A stretch of 6,054 bases of DNA from CAZYPU01 sp049642705 (lineage in GTDB: Bacteria > Omnitrophota > Gorgyraeia > JABMRN01 > RBG-13-46-9). The notes beneath the pieces were generated by a model, which ran no database searches, had not been told where the DNA came from, and saw nothing but the letters and a program-made list of their open reading frames with translations. Both the position numbers and the translations under genes were made by a program. Where the stretch lies: contig JBARPB010000044.1 of the NCBI GenBank assembly GCA_049642705.1, positions 1 to 6,054 of the forward strand, read 5' to 3'. Below are positions 1 to 4,779 of the stretch, in pieces; position 1 is the first letter of the stretch, and each line of letters begins with the position of its first letter.

Positions 1-104
1 CTGCCGTCTTTGGCTGTCAGGCATTTGAAGCCGCTCAATTCAAACCTCGCCTTCAGCAAATCCCTCAAATCCTTCTCGTCATCCACGACCAGTATCGTTT
101 CCAT
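1..104 (-). CDS. Response regulator receiver domain, N-terminal part (truncated by window edge)
   Basis: Only the first 34 codons are visible; the gene runs off the left edge. The peptide begins METILVVDDEKDLRDLLKAR, the first strand and helix of a CheY-like receiver domain, with the paired acidic residues D9 and D10 that hold the magnesium ion. The phospho-accepting aspartate (near residue 52 in the family) and any output domain lie outside the window, so its effector type cannot be told. The ATG is supported by a strong AGGAGG ribosome binding site at 109-114, four bases upstream. That site overlaps the TAG stop of the upstream regulator gene, and only 8 bases separate the two genes, so they are almost certainly cotranscribed and probably translationally coupled. 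Identity as a receiver domain is firm; function is unknown. Confidence 0.88.
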   Translation of the reverse strand, partial: METILVVDDEKDLRDLLKARFELSGFKCLTAKDG

Positions 105-108
105 GGGA

Positions 109-114
109 CCTCCT
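109..114 (-). promoter_or_regulatory. Ribosome binding site of the response regulator, overlapping the upstream stop codon
   Basis: On the minus strand the sequence reads TAGGAGGTCCCATG: AGGAGG lies four bases before the ATG and shares its first two bases with the TAG stop (113-115) of the upstream gene. A ribosome ending the upstream gene would sit on this site, which suggests coupled translation and a fixed ratio of the two proteins. Confidence 0.8.
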
Positions 115-1153
115 ATTTCTTTTTAAACGAGGCGTCGGCCCTCTGCAACATGAATTGTATATTCTCATTTGCATTTTGCACGGTAATAGAAACGCCGGGG
201 TGTTGCGATTTCCATACGCGGAATATCTCATCGGCAAACCCCTGCCCCACCGTTTTCACGCCCCTAAAATCCAATAAAACTCTTTTGAATTTACTGAGCC
301 CGCTTAAAATCCTCCTTGCCTGCGAACGGGAAATATATTCCGTTCCCGTTTTATACAGTCTCACGTTTACTTCTGTTTTGCTGAATTCAAACGATTCGTC
401 CGTATATTGTTTAAAAATATTATCGAGGCGTTTTTTTGAAGCCATCCCGATTGAAAATGTTATTTTCGTTCCGAGAGTATTTTTTATGTCTTTTATAAAA
501 ATATCCCGCACGAGATTATTAAAGAACAATTTTTTATGCGAGCTTTGTATCATCAATGTATCTGCCGCCTTAGAAGTAAAAAAGATGCCTTCGCCGCTAT
601 GGATTTCCGGCGCCGTCGTCTCTTTGCCTTTAAGCAGGTCCTGAATAGCCTCCATTTCATTATGTAAATTTTTTTTCTGCATTATATTGTTAAAAATACC
701 GACCCCTTTATCGATAACATGAAATGTAATATTTTCCCTGTCTTTCTGCATAGTTATCCTAATATCGCTTGATCTGGAATGTTCAATCGCATTATTGAGC
801 ATTTCAGAGAAAGCGTAGCCTAAAATATCCGAAAGGTTTTCGGGTAAACCGAGAAAAATACCCGTTTTTTCCTTTATGTCACGGAGAACAATATCTTCGG
901 AAAGGCCTCTATTCTGCAACATGCGGGTAACTTTCAATATGCCGTTTTTGGCCTGTCTCAGCCCCTCTTTGGTCGCAAGTATATAGCGTGCTTTATTGGC
1001 TTTGCCGAGCAGAATAATTTTCTTCTCATTTCTTAATTTTTGAAAAAACTTATTGACATAAGCGCGCGAAAATCCCGTCCTCTTTACAATTTCGGACGCT
1101 TTTAACAGCCTTTTTTTCTTTAACGCGTTAAGTATTAAATTCTCTATATCCAT
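113..1153 (-). CDS. Winged-HTH / GHKL ATPase / STAS-like (DUF4325-type) regulatory protein
   Basis: The 346-residue protein has three parts. Residues 1-60 form a winged helix-turn-helix with the likely recognition helix near 29-41 and a basic wing. Residues about 95-238 form a GHKL-type ATP-binding domain: N box at 116-126 (SEMLNNAIEHS), G1 box DKGVGIF at 148-154 and G2 box GEGIFF at 187-192. Residues about 258-335 resemble the STAS-like DUF4325 domain (LLDFRGVKTVGQGFADEIFR). There is no visible dimerisation/phosphoacceptor helix with an H box, no membrane segment and no sensor domain, so it is not an ordinary histidine kinase. Known parallels are anti-sigma-like switches in which an ATPase and a STAS module interact. 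I infer a cytoplasmic DNA-binding switch. An in-frame GTG lies two codons upstream (1159), but the ATG at 1153 is the more likely start; the ribosome binding site is weak for either. The gene has its own promoter and operator array upstream and is coupled to a response regulator downstream. It looks more AT-rich than the biosynthetic genes. Ligand and targets are unknown. Confidence 0.85.
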   Translation of the reverse strand: MDIENLILNALKKKRLLKASEIVKRTGFSRAYVNKFFQKLRNEKKIILLGKANKARYILATKEGLRQAKNGILKVTRMLQNRGLSEDIVLRDIKEKTGIFLGLPENLSDILGYAFSEMLNNAIEHSRSSDIRITMQKDRENITFHVIDKGVGIFNNIMQKKNLHNEMEAIQDLLKGKETTAPEIHSGEGIFFTSKAADTLMIQSSHKKLFFNNLVRDIFIKDIKNTLGTKITFSIGMASKKRLDNIFKQYTDESFEFSKTEVNVRLYKTGTEYISRSQARRILSGLSKFKRVLLDFRGVKTVGQGFADEIFRVWKSQHPGVSITVQNANENIQFMLQRADASFKKK

Positions 1154-1174
1154 AAACACAGGTTTCCACTATTG

Positions 1175-1216
1175 GTTTACAACTTGTGTCTATATCAATG
1201 AATTAAAGTTGTAAAC
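1175..1216 (-). repeat. Inverted repeat in the leader of the regulator mRNA
   Basis: GTTTACAACTT at 1175-1185 (plus strand) is the exact reverse complement of AAGTTGTAAAC at 1206-1216, with 20 bases between. Besides being two operator copies facing each other, the pair could form an 11-base-pair stem in the 5' leader RNA. The stem is AT-rich and has no following U-run, so it is not a standard terminator. Confidence 0.55.
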
Positions 1217-1240
1217 TAGCTGTCAACAGTTGACAACTTT

Positions 1241-1269
1241 AGTATACACTATAAAACGATAGTTGTCAA
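1241..1269 (-). promoter_or_regulatory. Sigma-70-type promoter of the HTH/ATPase/STAS gene
   Basis: On the minus strand a perfect -35 box TTGACA (1264-1269) is followed after exactly 17 bases by TATACT (1241-1246), a -10 box with one mismatch to TATAAT. The start of transcription should fall near 1234, giving a leader of about 80 bases before the ATG at 1153. It is the clearest promoter in the window. The -35 box lies inside an operator copy, so a bound regulator would block RNA polymerase. Confidence 0.8.
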
Positions 1270-1299
1270 CTCGACGTCTATATAATTTATATGTTGTAT

Positions 1300-2040
1300 T
1301 TAGTATTTGACCTTTAAAAGCGTAAGGCCTCTGGCAGGGGCGGTAGGGCCGGCTTGGCGGCGGTCTTTGGCGGAGAGGATTTTTTTCATGCTGCCTTCGG
1401 GGAAGTATCCCCTTCCGATCTCGATGAGGGTGCCTATAATGTTACGGACCATGTTGTGCAGGAAGCCGTTGGCTTCAATGCCGATGTGTATAAAATCTTT
1501 TTCTCTCTTTATGGTTATCCTCTTTATTGTCCTTACGGTGCTTTTTATGCGGGATGAAGCGCTCTTACGCTGGAAGGATTTAAAGTCGTGCCGCCCGAGT
1601 AAAATCCCGGATTCTCTCTTCATCAACGGCACGTTTAGCTTGTATGGAAATTTATGGTAATAGTTCCTTAGGAAAGGGTCGTCTATTCGGCTATTCAGTA
1701 TCGTATACCGGTAAATCTTGCTTTTCGCGTCAAACCGGGAATGAAACTTTAGCGGGGCTTTCTTTGCCTCGATAACAGAGATATCTTTAGGGAGTGCGGC
1801 GTTAAGCGCGGCCTGGATTTTTTTAGGCGGGAATTTTTTCCTTGTCTTAAAGTTGGCGACTTGGGCTCGGGCGTGGACGCCTGAGTCGGTCCTGCCCGCG
1901 CCGATTAGGCGCACTTTTTCGCCGAGTATCTTTTTTAGCGCTTTTTCGATTTCGTCCTGGATGCTTTTTGCGTTTTTCTGAATCTGCCAGCCGGCGTAAC
2001 CCGTGCCATCGTAGGCAATCGTAAGGCGGATGTTAGGCAT
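1300..2040 (-). CDS. truA: tRNA pseudouridine(38-40) synthase TruA
   Basis: TruA changes uridines 38, 39 and 40 of the tRNA anticodon stem-loop to pseudouridine in the cytoplasm. The 246-residue protein is of normal family length and complete. It opens with the typical strand and loop MPNIRLTIAYDGTGYAGWQI, holds the catalytic aspartate D52 in GAGRTDSGVHA (47-57), the conserved tyrosine of the KIYRYTI segment near Y110, and the C-terminal core motif NGFLHNMVRNIIGTLIEIGR (191-210), and ends with the usual ARGLTLLKVKY tail. Its ATG lies inside the end of asd: the genes overlap by 8 bases (ATGCCTAA), and no strong ribosome binding site is seen, so translation probably depends on ribosomes finishing asd. 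No clear intrinsic terminator follows; the next 30 bases are AT-rich and lead into the regulator promoter. It has no biochemical link to leucine synthesis, but it also occurs beside leu/asd genes in other bacteria. Confidence 0.96.
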   Translation of the reverse strand: MPNIRLTIAYDGTGYAGWQIQKNAKSIQDEIEKALKKILGEKVRLIGAGRTDSGVHARAQVANFKTRKKFPPKKIQAALNAALPKDISVIEAKKAPLKFHSRFDAKSKIYRYTILNSRIDDPFLRNYYHKFPYKLNVPLMKRESGILLGRHDFKSFQRKSASSRIKSTVRTIKRITIKREKDFIHIGIEANGFLHNMVRNIIGTLIEIGRGYFPEGSMKKILSAKDRRQAGPTAPARGLTLLKVKY

Positions 2041-3085
2041 GCTTTATAAGTAGTTCCGCAATTTGGATAGCGTTAAGAGCCGCGCCTTTGCGGAGGTTGT
2101 CGCTCACGACCCAGAGGTTGAGGCCGTTTTCGACGGATTCGTCTTCGCGGATGCGGCCGACGAAGACCTCGTTTCTCCCTTCGGCATTTAAGGGCATGGG
2201 GTATTTCTCCTTTTTAGGATCATCTATCAAAACGACGCCCGGCGCCTTTGCAAGGATTTTTCTCGCTTCCTCTGCTTTCAGTTTCTTCTCGGTCTCTATG
2301 TTTATGCTCTCCGAGTGCGCAAAGAAAACCGGCACGCGGATGCAGGTCGAGGTAATCCTGATGTTTGGGTCTTCCATAATTTTGCGGGTTTCGTTCACAA
2401 GTTTCATCTCTTCCTTGGTGTAAGCGTTATCCAGGAATACGTCTATCTGCGGGATCAGGTTAAAGGCTATTTGATACGGAAATTCCTTTATCAGGAATTT
2501 ATCCACGCTGTGGCTTCCGATTACCCAGTTATCAACGACTTTATCTATTGCCTCCACCTGTTTTTCCAGCTCCAGCATCTTTTTCTGGCCGGCGCCGGAG
2601 ACCGACTGATAGGTCGAGGCAACTATCCTTTTAATTTTCGCTTTTTTATGCAGCGGCCACAACGCAACGACTGCCTGTATGGTTGAGCAGTTCGGGTTTG
2701 CGATAATACCCTTGTGGCCCTCTGTCCTTTGCGGGTTTACCTCGGGAACAACGAGGGGGATGTCTTTTTTCATCCTGAAGGCGCTTGAATTATCCACGCA
2801 TACCGCTCCCGCTTTCACAGCACTCGGCAAAAACTCAAGGCTTCTTGCGGCACCCGCGCTTGATAGGACGATGTCTACGCCCTTGAACGATCTGTGAGTA
2901 AGAATCTCTACCGGGTAGGCCTTGCCCTTAAACTTAATCTTCTTATCCTTAGACCTCTCGGAGGCAAGGAGTCTCAGTTCGGCAATCGGGAAATGCCTCT
3001 CCTCGAGGATGGACAGGAACTGCGCGCCGACAGCGCCGGTCGCGCCCATTATTGCTACGTTGTAGTTGTCTTTCTTTTTTAGCAT
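2033..3085 (-). CDS. asd: Aspartate-semialdehyde dehydrogenase
   Basis: The enzyme reduces aspartyl phosphate to aspartate semialdehyde with NADPH, the branch-point step to lysine/diaminopimelate, threonine and methionine. The 350-residue protein has the N-terminal nucleotide-binding motif MGATGAVG (13-20), the SSAG segment near 75-78, the nucleophile C133 in ANPNCSTIQ, Q160 in STYQSVSGAG, and R250 and H257 in RVPVFFAHSES, where this family more often has GHSE. Length and motif order fit the Gram-positive/archaeal-like class of Asd and not the longer E. coli type. A GTG lies two codons upstream (3091), but it falls inside the ribosome binding site, so the ATG at 3085 is the start. Upstream lies the 93-base palindrome that separates asd from leuB; downstream the stop overlaps truA. 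USG-1-like paralogues share the fold, but the intact cysteine and histidine favour an active enzyme. Confidence 0.96.
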   Translation of the reverse strand: MLKKKDNYNVAIMGATGAVGAQFLSILEERHFPIAELRLLASERSKDKKIKFKGKAYPVEILTHRSFKGVDIVLSSAGAARSLEFLPSAVKAGAVCVDNSSAFRMKKDIPLVVPEVNPQRTEGHKGIIANPNCSTIQAVVALWPLHKKAKIKRIVASTYQSVSGAGQKKMLELEKQVEAIDKVVDNWVIGSHSVDKFLIKEFPYQIAFNLIPQIDVFLDNAYTKEEMKLVNETRKIMEDPNIRITSTCIRVPVFFAHSESINIETEKKLKAEEARKILAKAPGVVLIDDPKKEKYPMPLNAEGRNEVFVGRIREDESVENGLNLWVVSDNLRKGAALNAIQIAELLIKHA

Positions 3086-3086
3086 G

Positions 3087-3094
3087 ATCACCTC
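3087..3094 (-). promoter_or_regulatory. Extended ribosome binding site of asd
   Basis: The minus strand reads AAAGAGGTGATCATG. GAGGTGAT, with the next C, matches the extended complement of the usual bacterial 16S rRNA 3' end, so this is the strongest ribosome binding site in the operon. It fixes the start at the ATG at 3085 and rules out the GTG at 3091, which is part of the site. The outer stem of the palindrome begins only two bases away. Confidence 0.8.
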
Positions 3095-3096
3095 TT

Positions 3097-3189
3097 TAGG
3101 GACGGTTCTGCCGGCAAACGTACACCTGTCCCCGCTTGATATCTCTCCTTAAAGGGACAGGTGTAATTTTGCCGTCAGAACCGTCCCTA
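3097..3189. repeat. 93-base near-perfect palindrome, MITE- or REP-like element between leuB and asd
   Basis: The outer arms TAGGGACGGTTCTG (3097-3110) and its exact complement (3176-3189) pair over 14 bases. After one mismatch, CGGCAAA (3112-3118) pairs with 3168-3174 over 7 more; after a 2x2 internal loop, TACACCTGTCCC (3121-3132) pairs with 3154-3165 over 12. A 21-base loop (3133-3153) closes it. The arms begin and end with TA, so GGGACGG...CCGTCCC flanked by a duplicated TA is possible, as for small elements moved by Tc1/mariner or IS630-like transposases; a REP-like element served by a Y1 (RAYT) transposase is the alternative. It has no coding capacity. On the minus strand no U-run follows the stem, so it is not a typical terminator. 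Its right end contains the TAG stop of leuB and its left end abuts the asd ribosome binding site. Confidence 0.8.
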
Positions 3190-4251
3190 TAAAAACTTAA
3201 CCACTAAGTCCCCTACTTCGCTCGTGGAGTAGCCCATCCTGCCCGCTGCCATGGACTTCAGTTTAGTCGTAACCTTCATAACCGAGTTCTCAACCATTTC
3301 CGCGGCTTTCGCTTCGCCGATTTCGTCGAGGAGCATCGAAAGCGCGCATATCGCGGCAAGCGGGTTTATAACGTTTTTGCCCGTATATTTCGGCGCGGAG
3401 CCGCCTATCGGCTCGAACATGGAGACGCCTTCGGGGTTTAAGTTCCCGCCGGCGGCAATGCCCATGCCGCCCTGTATCATCGCGCCTAAATCGGTGATTA
3501 TGTCGCCGAACATGTTATCCGTTACGATTACGTCGAACCACTCGGGGTTCTTCACCATCCACATACATGTCGCGTCAACGTGCGCGTAATCCGTTTTTAT
3601 GCCGGGGTATTCCTTCGCCACTTCGTAGAATACCCTTTCCCACAGATCCCAGGCGTATGTCAAAACGTTTGTCTTTCCGCAGAGTGTAAGTTTCTTTTCC
3701 TTATTTCGCTTTTTCGTGTATTCGAATGCATACCTTACCGAGCGCTCTATGCCCTTATGGGTGTTACGTGAGACCTGAAGCGCGATTTCACTCTTAGTCC
3801 CTTTCTTGATAAATTCGCCCTCGCCCACGTAAAGGCCTTCGTTATTTTCCCTCACGACGACAAAATCTATATCCTCCGGGCCCTTGTCCTTGATAGGCGT
3901 CCATACGCCCGGATATAATTTAACCGGTCTTAAGTTTATATACTGTTCGAGGGCGAACCTTATTTTAAGGAGAAGCCCTTTTTCCAGGATTCCGGGTTTT
4001 ACGTCGGGATGGCCCACGGCACCGAGGTATATCGCGTCTGTCTTTTTAAACTCTTCCAGTGCCGAATCGGGAAGCACCTCTTTCGTTTTTTTGTACCTTT
4101 CGCCGCCGAAATCGTACATGATTTTTTCGTACTTGAAGCCGGTTTTCTTAGATACCGCCCGAAGAACCTTAAGTCCTTCCCTCACCACCTCCGGGCCTGT
4201 TCCGTCGCCCGGTATTACTGCTATTTTGTATTTTTTAGCGCCTGGTGTCAT
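3187..4251 (-). CDS. leuB: 3-isopropylmalate dehydrogenase (isocitrate/isopropylmalate dehydrogenase family)
   Basis: LeuB oxidises and decarboxylates (2R,3S)-3-isopropylmalate to 2-oxoisocaproate, the third step of the leucine branch. The 354-residue protein has the PGDGTGPEV start motif (14-22), substrate-binding arginines R98, R108 and R134, catalytic Y141 and K193, and metal-binding D226, D250 and D254. The segment E90-x-G-L-L resembles the isopropyl-recognising region of known LeuB proteins. The cofactor loop is unusual: GGSAPKYTGKNVINP (283-297) has K288 and Y289 where NAD-dependent LeuB has Asp-Ile, as in NADP-dependent isocitrate dehydrogenase. Its ATG overlaps the leuD stop by four bases (ATGA), which implies translational coupling. 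The TAG stop is part of the 93-base palindrome. Related enzymes acting on isocitrate, homoisocitrate, tartrate or D-malate share this fold; position beside leuCD makes LeuB the best call. Confidence 0.9.
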   Translation of the reverse strand: MTPGAKKYKIAVIPGDGTGPEVVREGLKVLRAVSKKTGFKYEKIMYDFGGERYKKTKEVLPDSALEEFKKTDAIYLGAVGHPDVKPGILEKGLLLKIRFALEQYINLRPVKLYPGVWTPIKDKGPEDIDFVVVRENNEGLYVGEGEFIKKGTKSEIALQVSRNTHKGIERSVRYAFEYTKKRNKEKKLTLCGKTNVLTYAWDLWERVFYEVAKEYPGIKTDYAHVDATCMWMVKNPEWFDVIVTDNMFGDIITDLGAMIQGGMGIAAGGNLNPEGVSMFEPIGGSAPKYTGKNVINPLAAICALSMLLDEIGEAKAAEMVENSVMKVTTKLKSMAAGRMGYSTSEVGDLVVKFL

Positions 4252-4718
4252 CCCAACAATCTGCCTTTCTTCATAATTTTTTGTATGAAGGGTGGATATG
4301 GCTCAATCTTAAACTCTTTTCTTTTTGATATATTCCTTACCGTGCCCCCTCGCGTATCCACTTCGACCCTCTCGCCTTTCTTTATGGCCCTTGCCGCTTC
4401 CTTGGAAGAAACTACGGGAAGCCCCGTGTTAATGGCGTTTCGGTAAAAAATCCTCGCGAAGCTTTCCGCTATGACGCACGATATCCCGCAGGCCTTGATC
4501 GCTATCGGAGCGTGCTCCCTCGAGGAGCCGCACCCGAAATGTTTGCCGGCGACGATGATGTCGCCCGCTTTCACCTTTTTCACGAAATTCTTGTCCGCGT
4601 GCTCCATGCAATGTTCGGCCAGTTCCGCCGGGTCGTGGGTATGCAGGTACTTCGCCGGGATAATATCGTCTGTGTTTATGTCGTTCCCGAATTTATGCGC
4701 TTTGCCTTTGTATTTCAT
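4248..4718 (-). CDS. leuD: 3-isopropylmalate dehydratase, small subunit (LeuD/HacB-like)
   Basis: This is the swivel-domain subunit of isopropylmalate isomerase; with LeuC it interconverts 2- and 3-isopropylmalate through a dehydration step. The 156-residue protein is of the short archaeal/Clostridia type (E. coli LeuD is about 200). Motifs are FGNDINTDDIIPAKYL (10-25), the substrate-binding GCGSSREHAP (62-71) and FYRNAINTGLP (91-101). The loop that helps set substrate choice reads YLHT (24-27), closer to the YLRT of homoaconitases and the YLNT of many bacterial LeuD than to the YLVY-like form of some archaeal isomerases. An in-frame GTG at 4751 would add 11 residues, but it lies in the hairpin between leuC and leuD and the extra residues do not look like family sequence, so the ATG at 4718 is chosen. 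No clear ribosome binding site precedes it. The end overlaps leuB by four bases. Confidence 0.93.
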   Translation of the reverse strand: MKYKGKAHKFGNDINTDDIIPAKYLHTHDPAELAEHCMEHADKNFVKKVKAGDIIVAGKHFGCGSSREHAPIAIKACGISCVIAESFARIFYRNAINTGLPVVSSKEAARAIKKGERVEVDTRGGTVRNISKRKEFKIEPYPPFIQKIMKKGRLLG

Positions 4719-4747
4719 AGTTAACGGTTCAAAATATTGTACCAAGA

Positions 4748-4767
4748 CCACCCACTAAAGTGGGTGG
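4748..4767. repeat. 20-base perfect hairpin in the leuC-leuD spacer
   Basis: CCACCCACT (4748-4756) and AGTGGGTGG (4759-4767) are exact inverted repeats with two bases between, so in practice a stem of eight or nine pairs with a very tight loop. It lies in the 61-base gap (4719-4779), 12 bases after the leuC stop and 29 before the leuD ATG. On the minus strand the stem is followed by TCTTGGTACAA, not by a U-run, so it is a poor intrinsic terminator. It may stabilise the leuC mRNA end or be a REP-like repeat. Confidence 0.65.
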
Positions 4768-4779
4768 CTAAAATATATC

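Larger units (their letters stand above)
1174..1271. promoter_or_regulatory. Four-copy operator array (AGTTGTMAACT-like), probable autoregulatory site
   Basis: Four 11-base copies of one near-palindrome occur: AGTTGTAAACC (1174-1184, minus), AGTTGTAAACT (1207-1217, plus), AGTTGACAACT (1228-1238) and AGTTGTCAACT (1261-1271). The last two are perfect odd-length palindromes and reverse complements of each other. Their centres, 1179, 1212, 1233 and 1266, are 33, 21 and 33 bases apart, close to 3, 2 and 3 turns of DNA, and the whole array is mirror-symmetrical about 1222.5. The 1261-1271 copy covers the -35 box of the promoter and the 1228-1238 copy covers the expected transcription start; the other two lie in the leader. 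Binding by the adjacent winged-HTH protein, repressing its own gene, is an inference from position. Confidence 0.75.

Noticed and set aside
150..644. 164-codon plus-strand frame opposite the HTH/ATPase/STAS gene
   Set aside because: The minus-strand protein carries clear ATPase and STAS-like motifs over the same bases; the plus-strand product shows none and no ribosome binding site supports it.
1174..1271. Reading the repeated AGTTGTMAACT sites as a CRISPR array or integration sites
   Set aside because: The repeats are 11 bases, of mixed orientation and with unequal, mirror-image spacing; this fits operators and not CRISPR repeats or attachment sites.
1272..1299. AT-rich partial palindrome after truA (TATAATTTATAT) as a terminator
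   Set aside because: There is no GC-rich stem and no U-run after a hairpin, so read-through from truA into the regulator unit cannot be excluded.
3095..3124. Nine-codon GTG frame in the palindrome (a possible leader peptide before asd)
   Set aside because: It has no runs of regulatory codons (Lys, Thr, Met or Leu), no well-placed ribosome binding site, and it is made of the inverted repeat itself.
3097..3189. Reading the 93-base palindrome as an intrinsic terminator after leuB
   Set aside because: On the transcribed strand no U-run follows the stem; the sequence continues AAAGAGGTGATC into the asd ribosome binding site. The nested arms and TA ends fit an inserted element better.
4719..4751. 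GTG start for leuD that would add 11 residues
   Set aside because: The GTG lies inside the hairpin, lacks a ribosome binding site, and the extra residues do not match the family N-terminus; the ATG at 4718 gives MKYKGKAHKFGNDINTDDI, as expected.
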